DNA of 64,000 bases, taken from NCBI GenBank assembly GCA_037974665.1, contig CM075771.1, positions 21,091,425-21,155,424 of the forward strand. The letters run 5' to 3'. This document shows positions 1 to 11,900 of this stretch, one piece after another. This stretch comes from Ehretia macrophylla (lineage: Eukaryota; Streptophyta; Magnoliopsida; Boraginales; Ehretiaceae). Made by a program: the position numbers and the translations under genes. How positions within the stretch are numbered: position 1 is the first letter of the stretch; each line of letters starts with the position of its first letter. A model generated the notes under the pieces. That model was not told where the DNA came from, did not search any database, and saw nothing but the letters and a program-made list of their open reading frames with translations.

Positions 1-693
1 CCATAACTAACTTAAGCACCATAAAATTAAACCATACTCCCTTTACACTTTGATAGGGGAAGAAAATGCACAGAAAACGATTTGTTCCTCGCACTTCTTG
101 ACTACACATATAAAACTCACAATCCAGACAGTTTCTGAAAATTAATTCATGAATCCCAAAGAAAAAGGAAAAAAAGAAACAGAAAGTCGAATTTGCATCC
201 ATCTCCGTTTCACTTAAAATTAAACAACCAAAGAGGAAACCATTGTCTCCCTTCCTTTTCATTCCTCCTCTTCTAAGTATCCATGTTTGCGAGTTAAATA
301 TCCAAACATAAAGAATCTCAATGTTCACATCTTCCTTCTATAACAATGCTTTCATTGTGCCTAACCAAATTACACTTATTCCATCATGTAAGGTTAGTTA
401 TATGAATCTAACACGTAACTCATTCTCATCGAGAGCCATTTCCTCTAGTAGCTCCATATACACGAAATCTTATACATATTATCTAAGCTCTACACATAAA
501 TTTCAGCCGTGCATTTTCCTCCTTTTTTTCTCTAGCAAATTCAAGAAACCTACACATATACTTTCATATATTCATCAAAGGCTCTCTCTCTATATATATT
601 TGCATACAACAAACATTGTAAGCCAAATGCACAACAGCGAGCATTATACTCATAATTAATAAACAAAAGCGCAAATAAATTTGTTCTGTGATG
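1..693. other. AT-rich region, probably intron of the APD-like gene
   Basis: No convincing coding exon on either strand. Because the exon at 953-1220 on the minus strand ends in a GT donor, this stretch is most simply the first intron of that gene, whose next exon should lie beyond the left edge. The short open frames here are low-complexity. Confidence 0.4.
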
Positions 694-900
694 CAGTCGG
701 GGGCAGAGCCAAGAGTTTAAAATAGGGGTCAAAATTTAAATAAGAAAATTCATGAAAGGAAAAAAAAAAAAATAGGGGGCGCTAATAATTTTTTTTAACG
801 ATACTAATTTTTTTAGTGACTGTAACTTTTTTTTAATAATATTACATAATTTTTTTTGAAAAAAAAAACTTGGCCCGGCCCCTCTCTAGCTCTGCCAATG
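694..900. mobile_element. Short MITE-like remnant with hAT-like ends
   Basis: The left end (CAGTCGGGGGCAGAGCC) and the right end (GCTCTGCCAA) form a degenerate inverted repeat around an A/T-rich core. The sequence TGATG occurs just outside both ends, within an imperfect 8-base match (CTGTGATG / TGGTGATG), as expected for a hAT-type target duplication. Similar GGCGGAG/GGCAGAG ends occur in the better-preserved element at 6260-6981. Identification is tentative because both the duplication and the inverted repeats are imperfect. Confidence 0.4.
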
Positions 901-952
901 GTGATGCTCCAAGATTTTTAAAAAGAAATTAAAAAAAAAAAGAAAATATTAC

Positions 953-1220
953 CGAAGAACCAGAAGGTGATGACGACAATGACGCAAGACCAAGCATCAT
1001 CCCTGAGCACTCGCGATCCATCATTCCCGGTCGCCGCCGCAAAACGCCTCGGCGCGGCGTCGTTGTTGGCCGTTACCGGAAGATGCGAGTGGTGAGAAAA
1101 ACTAGTCCCATGTGGAAACGGCTGCGGCGGCCGTTCGTCATCGCTGTCTATCTCAGCCGCCTCGTGTACGTGGGAAGCGGAGGTTGATGCGGATGCTGCT
1201 GCACCTGATAATTCATCCAT
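953..1220 (-). CDS. First exon of a membrane RING-type (APD-like) gene, partial
   Basis: Minus-strand exon starting at an ATG (1218-1220) and ending at a GT donor (TTCTTCG|GTAATA) at 952/951, giving 89 complete codons plus one base. The N-terminus is Ser/Ala-rich, followed by an acidic patch (IDSDDE), a His-rich stretch, then LRDDAWSCVIVV running into the start of a membrane segment (ITFWFFG). A variable N-terminus followed by RDDAWSC and a hydrophobic segment matches, from memory, the plant APD family (membrane RING E3 ligases affecting pollen mitosis). The RING itself would be in exons outside the window, so E3 function is inferred only. It could be another small plant membrane protein with a similar start. 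Confidence 0.5.
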
Positions 1221-1556
1221 TCGCTACAAAAAGTTATTATTAAAAAATAAATAAAAAAGTCAAACAAATGGAGGCAAGTTGTGGACTTGCGTTGATGATG
1301 TGATTAGTTCTAATCCTAACTTAAGAATTAAATAAGCGTTGAAGATTCCGTTTGGTATAATTCATGCTGGATAATGAGTAAATGTAATTCTTTTATTTAT
1401 TTATTTATTTTTGTTTCTATTTGGATTTCAGCAATCAGTCCTCGTTTGAATGTGCTGTGGTGTGTGTTGTTTCCGACTGGTAGTTGAGTGTCGGTTACGT
1501 CTAAAGCTGCTCAAACTCCACCCCGTCATGTTATGTAGGTGATGTTTCTATATTAA
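1221..1556. other. 5' flank of the APD-like gene
   Basis: Presumed promoter and leader region of the minus-strand gene at 953-1220. No clear TATA box or conserved motif could be assigned; contains a (TTTA)n run near 1395. Confidence 0.3.
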
Positions 1557-1566
1557 TTTTCTTTAA

Positions 1567-2666
1567 GGGCAAAAATTATTTTGTTCTCTGAAATTTAGTA
1601 TAAAACTCAAATTAATTTTTAAGGTTTGTAAAAAAATTAAATAGGTCCCTCTCATTATTTATGATTTAATAGTCAAATATTTGATCAAATAAAAAGACTT
1701 AAATGCCCTTACTTTAATGGTTGGAAATTTGGAAGGAAAGAAAAAAAAAATTAGGACCATGCAACAGACACAACTATTTAAACACCCAAGTAATTTTTTT
1801 TTTCTTTTCTCACTTTTAATTCATGTTCTTTCTCACCCAAAAAAAAAAAGAACAACGATAACAACAAAACTCTTGCTACTTAGAAGAGTTTGGCTATTAA
1901 TTTTTTTAGAATACACCTTTTTTTTTTTCTTTCTTTGGTAATGTTGATTGGATTATTATTTGATCAACTATGTAATCTCCTTCATCATTTTCAGATTATA
2001 GAAATATTATAACTGAATAGTCTGTAATTTTTAATATTTATAATAGTGTAAAATTAAATCTAAATTAAAGAGAAAGTCAAGTATATCTATAACCACTACC
2101 TTATCCCCAAAAGTTAAATTTAGTATCAAGTAGCCACTAATTGTGGCTTTTAAAGTCTTAAATTTTAGATATATGTCCTCCAACTACAAATGTTGTCTGA
2201 CTTTTAACTAACTTAAAAAATGTATTGAGGTGCAATATTAGACAATAGAATGTATAACCTTGTAATAAATTCACTATAATTCACATGTAATGGATTCCTC
2301 TTCATTTGAAAACAAAAAAGAAAAAATAATAATCGATGAGGAATTCGTTACATGTGAATTATTTTTTCACGTTTAATATTTGTATTTTTTTCATCTATTA
2401 TTATTTTTTCTTTTTTGTTTTCAAATGACGAAAAAAAATGGTTTGAGTGCTTAAATAGTTGTACTTGTTGCATGGTCCCAATCTTTTTTTTTCCTTCCCT
2501 CCAAATCTCCAACCACTAAAGCAAGGGCATTTAAGTCTTTTCATTTGGTCAAATATTTGACTATTAAGTTATAGATAATGGGAGGGACCTATTTGATATT
2601 TTTACGAACCTCAAGGACCAATTTAAATTTTATACCAAACCTCAAGGACCAAAATGGTTTTTGCCC
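1567..2666. mobile_element. Mutator-like foldback element with 10-bp target duplication
   Basis: The ends are GGGCAAAAA and TTTTTGCCC, and the flanks are an identical 10-bp repeat TTTTCTTTAA (1557-1566 and 2667-2676). The outer arms (about 1567-1800 and 2440-2666) are long inverted repeats of each other. They share 'rewritten' blocks such as AAATAGGTCCCTC against GAGGGACCTATTT, and GTCAAATATTTGA in both. A second nested inverted repeat lies inside (about 2300-2340 and 2380-2425). There is no coding capacity. Long inverted repeats with a 9-11 bp duplication fit a non-autonomous Mutator-like element. Confidence 0.85.
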
Positions 2667-2676
2667 TTTTCTTTAA

Positions 2677-3297
2677 GGTTCGTTTGTTCAAAAGGTATCG
2701 AAATTAATACTCGTATAATAGTTTTTGAAAGTAATGTAAAATAGACTAAGTCTTCATTTAAAAATAATAATAATTCATTTGGTTTGGATTAAATTAATCA
2801 TTTGTCATCAGTAATTTAAACAAGTTATGTTTCAAGATATTAACAACATTTGGAAATTCATCTTATTGGTTATTTGAATGCAAAATTAAAGTATTTGAAA
2901 AATAATTACGATGGTTATTTGAATGAAAAAATTAAAATAGTTGATGATAAATAGCCATCAATATTTGATGGCAAATAACCATTGGTTTTCACTACAGAGT
3001 AGTCAAGGTAAGAGTTTGAGTTATCCATTTAAATGCAGAATAAGCTCATGAACTAGGATATTCATAAATTGCTTATTTTTTATGTACGTTATGGACTCTT
3101 CACTTCAATTTTGAGTCATCAATTTTGCTTGATTTTAAAGATTCAATTAATCAATCTTTGTTGGTTGAGTCATAAAAGTATAGCAAACAAATAAATTATT
3201 GAATGTTGAAAAATAACGTACTTTATTTTTTTTTTTAAATTAGAGTACTTGCAAATAATTAGTAATTCTTGCAAAATTATGTGAATTATATCATCCT
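2677..3297. other. AT-rich intergenic sequence
   Basis: Nothing coding seen. Includes two imperfect copies of GGTTATTTGAATG (about 2870 and 2913) and short inverted matches around GATGGCAAATAACC. Confidence 0.5.
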
Positions 3298-3613
3298 GAA
3301 ACAACATTGATTAACTAATTCAATAGTTAATTTAACTTTTAATTAGTTTTAAAGTTTCAACTTATCTATTGGTTCGATTGAATAGTCAATAATATGCCAA
3401 ACCGATAATTTATTAAGTTGGACAACAACGTCACTTTCTAGTGAAACAACATCACTTTCTAGTGAAACAACATTGTTTTAACTAATTCAAAAGTTAATTT
3501 GACTTTTAATTCGTTTTAAAGTTTCAACTTATCTATTGGTTCGATTGAATAGTCAAGAGTATACCAAACCGACAATTTATTAAGTTGGACAACAACGTAA
3601 CTTTCTAGTATAA
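3298..3613. repeat. Direct tandem duplication, unit about 166 bp
   Basis: Two adjacent copies start with GAAACAACATTG at 3298 and 3464. Both contain TTTAAAGTTTCAACTTATC, ATTGGTTCGATTGAATAGTC and AAGTTGGACAACAACGT in the same order. At the junction a shorter motif (TCACTTTCTAGTGAAACAAC) is itself duplicated about 21 bp apart. The second copy has several substitutions, so this is not an assembly stutter of identical reads. Confidence 0.85.
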
Positions 3614-6000
3614 CATTATCCATACACTTGGTTAAACTAAGCCATCCATTTGGTTCCATGAAAAAAGGCTAAGTCATGATGAAAGCAATGGTCATTAGTG
3701 AATAGGATTTCAGAAAACTGATTTTACCAAAATGAGAATGTGTTAGTTTTGGAAGATCATTAGTTGTAACCATACATACAACTAGACAAACAATAACATC
3801 ATATTTAAAGGGTGAGAAAGCAATCAATAGATGCAATGGTGGAAATATAAGCTTATCGTGAGATTTGAGGCAGAATTCATGGAAAGGGTTGAGACCCTAA
3901 CGGCCTTTTCCAAGAAAAGAACGTGGATGCTCATCGGATTTTTCAAGAAAAGATGGTACAAACTTCGTCAAAATCTGAAGCTTTAATCTTAGAAACAAGT
4001 TGTAGCAAAATGGAAATGCGGATGTCATAAATTTGCATTGACGCATATGATACATAAAATAACCCCCATGGAAGATGTATTTCTTTTGGCATTTTGATTC
4101 AATTACTTCCGATTAGCAAATTATGTACTTGATATTGCATCAATTTGTTCTCTAGTAGAAATGGTTAAATTGGTTTAGTTCAATGAAAGAAAAGAAATCT
4201 CTATGGTGGCATTCAATTATTAGGGATTTTTCTTATTGTTATTGTTGTCAGGAATTATTAGGAATCATATCACAATAAATTTTTTGATATTCAATGGATT
4301 AAATCAAGAACAAAGAAGGATTTCTTTTTTCTTTCTTTCTTTCTTTTTTTGGTTGAATATAGCTTTTCAAATGGGAAGGACATCATTTTGCCATTAATCA
4401 AATGTAAATCTCTGTATATATGATTCATAACTATTTTTGAATTTGTATGTCTTCATGTCTATTCATTTGCGAGGCTTCAAAGACCTGTGTTGTTTGTTCC
4501 ATTCTGGAAAATCAAGTTTCTTTTTTAGCACTTCTGTAATTTTGATTTGAATTTGAGTTGTGCATCTTACATGGTTAAGACATTGGAGTTGACATCAAGA
4601 AAATGAATAATTTTGTGAAACGAAAAAGTCATTAAAACTTTTTAGTTAAGAGTAAGATCATGTTTTTTTTTTTTTTTTGGTCTAAAGAGTAAGATCATGT
4701 TAGTGACAACTCATATCTGTTGAGTCAATAAGAAAACGATCGAAAATCTACACATCATATCATATTCGATGATGAGAAGAGGCCATCACAAACTTATGTA
4801 GAAGTTCATGACAATGAGATCTGCACATGGTTTCTATATACAGACTAGCTTATGAGTGTAATATTATGTGAAAGTTTGGACTTGGTAACATTTGTTTAAT
4901 TCGATTTGACGTTTGTTTTATTAGATGGGACATTTAAAATTGTAATTTTTCTATTTTAACACGTTATTTTTTAAATTCTTTATCCTTCAAAACTACTTAT
5001 CAGAAAATAAAATAGTGTTTCAATCCTTAGTGAACTGGTATATTTAATTACTCGAGTTGTTAAATGCACAGAAAACTTGTTAACAGTGATGATTCTATAC
5101 TCTCTAAAATAGTGTCCTACTAGAGTAAAGTATGTAGCTGTATGCATTAATACACGACTGAATACCAATTAGTTTATCTTAATTATAGGGCTATATATGA
5201 TATTGATAGTTTAACACGCTATATGTGATATTTTGCTTTTACTAACTCATGTTTCGCTTGCTATTTCAAGGAATAAAATTGCATAATGCATGTTATTTTC
5301 ATAAGAATTGTGACTGTGGATGATAGCAATACAAAAACCAAAGCTCAAAAGAAATTGTTGGAGTTCTCTTATTTATAAGCAAGTATTAATAATAAGAACG
5401 TTGTCTCAAACATTGTTCACATGACTAAAGTTTAATGCGGAAAAAGTTGTTTTTGTTTCTATAGATTTTAGAAAGAATAACCCAAAAACATGAACAAGAA
5501 ATCTTGAAACAATTAAATTACATATATAGGTTATGGTAGTAACATTCATTTTTATTAACTTTAGTTCGTTTTTTGTTCATGACTTTTTCATCCTGGCTCA
5601 AAATGAGATCATAACATCTCAAATATATTTTTTCTTCTTTGTCAAGTCCCCATTCCCGCAACCTAAAAGGAGAGTCCTTCAGTTGTGCTTTTCATTGATT
5701 AAAACGCAAACTAAACGCTTTTTGAAAGTATGTATGTATCTATTATATAAGAAAGGAAAATACATGAAAAAAAAATATATCTAACTTTGCTATTGTGTAA
5801 ACAAAAACGAGAGTTTTTCTTGATGTAAACACCATTTAAACGAAGAATTTATTGATATAGATTCTAGTTACAAAACCGAACTAATCCAACAAAATTTGAA
5901 CAAGAAAAAGTTAATGTGAAGCAAAAACGGTGAAGGAAAGGAAGATCAAGCTAAAAAGGAGCATAGCTATTTACTCAAACGGAGGCAACTTAACTTATGA
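3614..6000. other. Intergenic sequence without recognisable gene
   Basis: AT-rich, with homopolymer runs (poly-T near 4660) and no open frame resembling a protein family. Short frames at 4980-5168 and 5533-5784 encode low-complexity hydrophobic peptides with no family signature. Confidence 0.5.
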
Positions 6001-6259
6001 CACGTTATTAGGGATGGCAGCGGATCGGATATCCGCCAAAAACATGCTATCCGAATCTGAATCCGTTTATTTTTCCTAAAACCAAAACCGTTTCGAATAT
6101 CCGTCGGATTTCAAAATCGCTTACCAAAACCGAATCCGATAAAAAATAAAAAATCCACGGATATCCGAATCCGAACCGTTTAATAAAAAATTAAAAAATA
6201 AAAATAAAAATACAATAAACTAGAAAAATCAACTTAAATGTTTAAAACACTTACATAAT

Positions 6260-6981
6260 CAGTGGCGGAGCCAGGCACTAGAGGTTAGGGTGTGCACTAC
6301 GGTATCCAAATCAGTAACTGAGATTTCGGGGCAATAATTTATGCATAAGTTTTTATATAAACTATATAAAAAAAAACTAATAATTTTATGTTTAAAATTA
6401 TATTTTTATGCTATAATTAAATCAATGCTTAATTTAAGCACTCTATAATACAAATATCTTCAAAGCATGACTCTTCACATTTAATTCAAGAAATAATATA
6501 AATTCAGGAATAAATTATTCCAGAAGTCATTAAACTATTATTACAATCTTGTTTTGACTATTTAACTATTTTTTGTCAGAACCATTAATTTATTAAATGA
6601 GTTATGTTTCAATCATTCTGTTAATTTTTTCGTTAAAATTGTCTAACGACTTATTTTATATGGATACAATCGTAAATTATTTAATACAATTAAATTTATG
6701 CAACAAAATAAAAAAATTATTTACAATCTTACTCTAATAAATTTAAATCCCTTATATAAAACAAAATGATAGATATTGTACACCAAGAGCTCAACGTTAA
6801 AATTTTCACTCATGGTGTTGTTTCTATTAACAAATAAAATTTTTTTTTTTCCCAAGATTTGAGGGTGTGCCATTGCACACTAATAGCCTAATAGTAAAAT
6901 TACTAATTTACATTTCAATTGGTAGAGGTGAAGTCAGGGTGTGCATTGGCACACCTAGTCGTAGGTGTGCCTCCGCCCCTG
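6260..6981. mobile_element. hAT-type MITE inserted in the outer hAT element
   Basis: Ends are CAGTGGCGGAGCCAGGCAC and GTGTGCCTCCGCCCCTG, with the identical 8-bp flank TACATAAT at 6252-6259 and 6982-6989. The interior is AT-rich, non-coding, and 722 bp long. Terminal CAG...CTG with an 8-bp duplication supports a hAT relationship. It lies wholly within the element at 6009-7831, so it inserted later. Confidence 0.88.
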
Positions 6982-7599
6982 TACATAATAACATGAATTA
7001 AAATTCATAAGCAATGATAAAAATATGAACCTTTGCTTCTGAAGAGGATGATGAGGAATCAACAGCCATTGTTGCGTTGCTTGTTTTTTAGATTAACAAT
7101 ATAAATAACAATAATAACAAAACCAAAAAAAAAAAAGGTATAAGCTGCTGTGAGTGTGTGAAAACCATTGATTGTGTATTTGTGTTCAAAGGAATGGTAA
7201 ACGTGTATGTATGTGTGAAGGAAAGAAGAAACCAGCTATAGGTCCTTTAGTCTAAGATTTTGGGTCCTCCTCTATGAGGAGGGCCAACAGCGACGAGAAA
7301 TAATGCCAAGAAACAGATTCAGAAGCTCAGATCCACACTGGTGGTTTTCCAATCTGGTGAACTTTGGGCAAAAGAGCCGTTACAGGCAAAAAAAAAAGTT
7401 TAAAAAGTTGGTCTGCACTTTATTTTTGTTTACTGTTCTAGAGAGCATCTAAGAAGGAAAACAACAAAGGCACATGCTGGGTGCTTGATAGTTGGTTTTT
7501 TTAAACGTGTGTGTATGTGTAAAGAGTTAAAAAAAGTGAAAAAGTGGTAAAAAAGTAAGGGACGAAATATTTTGTGTCTATATAACAAAGATTTATAGG

Positions 7600-7652
7600 T
7601 ACATATATATATATTTGACCAAAAAAAAAAGTGCATATATATATATATATTA
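7600..7652. repeat. TA microsatellite
   Basis: Two (TA)n runs, about 7602-7613 and 7634-7650, within the outer hAT element. Confidence 0.7.
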
Positions 7653-7839
7653 ATCGGATTCGGATTATCCATAGGTTATTTTATATAAAATCAAAACCTA
7701 TCGGATTATTCATCGGATGCCTCTTATAAAAACCAAACCCTTATGGATAATCCATCGGTTCTCTTATCGAATTATTATCGGATCGGATATCCACCAGTTT
7801 TAAATTTAAATACTATCCACTGCCATCCCTACACGTTAT

Positions 7840-8620
7840 TGACATAGGTAAATTGCATTCTCCACTCCAAAAAGAATTATATATTCGGAAAAAAAGAAAA
7901 TACACATAGAAGAATGATTCCAAGGCTATGCCTTCTATTTGTCTATAAGATATTTTCATTGTATTTTATAAGAAAAAGAAAAGGACAGATTTATTTCACC
8001 TCCACAATGACATCGTTAGCAGACATATGTCAGCAAATGTCTTGCAACTCATGCCGATGTGTTTGGTATCTTGGCGCCTCATTTTACTAGGTTGTTCAAA
8101 GGCTCACCACGCCGAAATAAATAGATTCATGCGCAATTAATAATATTGTCAAGTGCTTATATTTTTATAATTTTATAAGAGATTTAGATTATAGATTGTT
8201 TGATCTAATATTAATGAATTAATTTATCAAGTATTGGTCATCCTATACTCATTTGATTCATTAATGCTAATAAAATGATTTACTAAAAGTTGGTCCTTCC
8301 TCATTCTGGACCTTTCAAAATAGGAATTTTTACTTTCTAATATGTACTTGTCTTATATAGGAGAATTTTAGATCATGAATTGTTTGATTAAATATAGATA
8401 AAGTGGTGATAATAAGACTTAAATAATTTAGTTTTGAAATTTGTAATAAATTCTTATTGTCTTTTTTATTTGCAATGAAATATAATTATTGTTTTTTGAC
8501 ATAAGAAAAAAAAAAGTCTACCCAATCCCATTTTCTTTTATTCGATTTAAAAAAATATTTAAATTATTTAAAATGTTACACATAAAAATCAATATTAAAA
8601 ACCCTCGCATTTAAAGTAAA
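7840..8620. other. Upstream intergenic region of the LIMR gene
   Basis: AT-rich, no open frame of interest and no certain promoter motif. The gene's 5' leader probably lies in the last 200-300 bases before 8909, where the sequence becomes richer in C and pyrimidine tracts. Confidence 0.35.
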
Positions 8621-8908
8621 AATCATGATCGAAATTTTCATGAAAAATGAAAAATCTCAATTGTCCAACTCACATCAACTTCTTTTGACAAAAAAAAAAA
8701 CTCACATCAACTGGCCCCACTCTTCCCTTCCATTTTTCTTTTCCGCGAAAAAGAAAATTGAAAAGCAGATCTCTAAATTATCCCCCAATTCAAATTCAAT
8801 CAAACCCTTAATTGAAAACGCTAGACTAAATCTCATTTTCATCCCACATTTTAAGAAAATAAACCGGTTCGAATCAAATTTCCTGATTCGAATCGCAAAT
8901 ATTTCACA

Positions 8909-11900
8909 ATGGGAGACTTCAATCTCGCGCTGGTGATCGTGGCAATAATCGTGTGCGTGCTGGTGTTCATCTTCAATGTGTACCTCCTCGTCAATTACCA
9001 GCACCCAGATGATGCTAACCAGGCCTATCTCCCTAAATGCGTCGTCGTTTTGGGCCTCTCCATCGCCGCTATCTCCATTCTCATGTTGCCAGCTGACGTG
9101 GCAAATCGGCAGGCATGTCGCCACGCCATTTACAACGGCGCGTGTAACCTCACGCTCCCTATGAAGGATCTGTGGCTCGCTGTCTACATTGCCAATGCCA
9201 TCCTCGTCTTCTTCGTCATTCCTTTTGCTATGTTCTACTATGAAGGCGACCAGGACAAGTACGGTCAAATTTTCTAATTTTTCCATTTTCTTCATTTTTT
9301 TTTCGTTAGAACCGAGCCTTGGCGCAACGTTAAGCTGTTATTTTCTGTTTGAGCTGGAGGTTACTTATTCGAGTTGTGGAAATATCAACTTGCAAAACTG
9401 CAAAGCAAGTCTGCTCATAATAGACACAAAGTGGGTTGGACCATTCGGGAGCATTGTGCTGCCATTTTTAACTTCTATTAATTACGATCAAATTCTACTT
9501 ATATTGTTCATGATGTTCTGTTATTATATACTAATCGTGATTAAACATAATGTGTGTATGCAGGACTGTTTGCAAACGAATTAAAAGCGCATTGTTGTGG
9601 GAGATAGTTACAGCTATTGTTTGTGCCTTGTTACTTGCAATTTTGTATGGTTAGTTTGCATTCAGCATTTTCTCTCTTTTTATTTGGGCTTAAGAAACAT
9701 ATAATGCAATCAGAATGTGTCTTCGTACAATGAGAATGAGGGCTTGACACAAGGTATTAGTCATTTAAATATTGCAAATTATAATGATATATAATTAGAG
9801 GGTGCGTAATCGTTATTGTCATAAGGTTTTTGCTGGAGAAAATGAAACCATGGAGTTGAATGAATGATGTAAGTTTAATTTTAAGTTTAGGAGCTTGTTT
9901 AAGCTCGATTGAGTCAATTTTGCTGTTATATTTGGAACTTCTCTTTTCTCCTTTTGCAGTATTGTTTTAGGATGCAATCTTAATGATTAAAGACAGCTGC
10001 TTCTGTTTGGTTGATTTTTGGTTTCTCAAGTTCCGGGGTCTGCTCATCACCAACAGCCCTCTTAGTTTTGCTAAAACCATCCATACATTCCTCTCTACGT
10101 CAGTAAAGTACAATTACAATAAGGCCTTTCTTCCTTTTAAGTTATTGTATTGATAATGATGCTATTAATTTCATGGTATATGTCTCCAACCATCTTATCA
10201 TTGTACTAAACAATGGGAATTAATGCTCACATAGCGTGAATACTACTCAAATTAGAGGAGAAGAGACTAAAGAGTCTGATTTTTCAGAACAGTATATTTA
10301 GTGATTGCATGGATATAATAAGGAACATTGTTAACTCCTCATGTAAGCAGGCTGAGTATCGTCTATTAGTCAATAGATTTTACAGCAACTGCTGTCTTCT
10401 TCTTCCTCTTTTAGATTAAGATTGTCCCAGGTGCTATATCTATTCCCATATGGTCATTTACAGGTCTACTCCGAAGTGTAGGCTTATACACAAATGCTTT
10501 AATTTCTATGTTTTGGGAGCCGTAATAGTTAAGGATGTCACTTCGAAGTGTCATATTTTTCTCCTTTCTTGTGTGGTTTTGGACAAAAATGATTTCTTAG
10601 ATCTTGTCGGTTTCCGATAGCAACTTTCTTTTCAGAAAGTAAGGATAGAATGTGGTCTGATTAGGCCAATTCCCTTTTCTACTTAATATTCAATAATAGA
10701 CTATAGATACATATGGAATAGTTTTGACAGATTGCCTCTAGGTCATCTCAGTTTTTCCCTTTCTATTTTACCATTTATGCCTGTTCCTTAATCCCACCAC
10801 TTCTGGTGATATAGAAATAGGAAGAGAAACATGTGGGCATTGTTTGTTGGAGATTAATTTAGTGACTGCATGGATATTTTTATTTTGCTTTTTATTTGGT
10901 AAGTATTTCACTCACTTTTATTACTTATTTTACTCCCTGGTTGTATTAGGGCTTATTGGAAAGGTGGACTTCACTGTTAGGCACCTTTCTTCGGGCACGG
11001 CATTGTTTCCTAGCAACTGGGACTTCACGAGTGGTCAACCATGTATTGGGAGTGGTGCACGTCAGGTTGGCAACACTTGATCATATTTCTCTCTTTTTTA
11101 AGTAGTTTTATTTAACCTAGGACAGGAAAATCTCGTTGTTTGAGCCCTCATTGCTTCTAATGCTAAGGTTCTAACACATTCTCAATCTCAGTGTTCCGCA
11201 TACTCCGCTAATGCTTCATCAGAGAAGACATGGACTATGCGAACTACGTTCCCGGAATATGTTGTTGCTCTTGCCACAATAGTTGGATCCGTGCTTTTCT
11301 CGGTATTTACTCTAGCAAATTTTTGGCATCTATAATTATTTTTCAAAAAGCAGATGATAATATTTACCAGCTCTTGTAGAATTTGATGTCTGAAATTTGG
11401 AATGGATTGTTAAACTGGTTTCAAGGACTTCTTTTGAGGTTCATTGTTGACAAAAATAATCACTTTGCGAGTAGGATTGATTGTTTATTGTTGTTTTATT
11501 ATTATCTCTTTGAAATGTTGAACTTTCTTGGCCAAAATCTCATGCTCAAGTGTGCGCCTAACATTCTACTCTGCAGATTTTTGGTGGCGTTGGTATTGCT
11601 TGCCTTCCTTTGGGGCTTATATTTTCATTCATCAGGCGTCCCAAGGCTGTTATCACTCGCTCACAGTATATCAAGGTAATTTGATGCCACTTATCAGTGA
11701 CTTGGGAATGTAATGATGCAATAAGATTTAGAATACTCAAAGCTCAAGTAATGTATTTAATCTGACACATTTCCCATACATGATTTGCAACTCTTGCTTG
11801 ATCTTATAATATTTAGGAAGCAACTGAACTGGTTAAAAAAGCAAGAGAACTGAAGAAAGCAACAGATGCACTTCATCAAGAAGAAAGGAGTGGTAATAAG

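Larger units (their letters stand above)
6009..7831. mobile_element. hAT-type non-autonomous element (outer), 1.8 kb
   Basis: Ends are TAGGGATGGCAG and CTGCCATCCCTA, flanked by the identical 8-bp repeat CACGTTAT (6001-6008 and 7832-7839). Eight-base duplications and TAGGG(A/G)TGGCA ends are typical of hAT elements. Sub-terminal sequence on both sides is rich in the motif CGGAT(A/T)TCCG and variants. Near 7030-7071 the minus strand holds a short frame beginning MAVDSSSSSSEAK that ends at a GT donor; it may be the remaining first exon of a lost transposase gene, which is only a guess. A second transposon (6260-6981) is inserted inside. Confidence 0.85.

Noticed and set aside
8702..9295. 197-codon minus-strand frame over the first LIMR exon
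   Set aside because: Overlaps a well-supported exon on the other strand and has no family resemblance.
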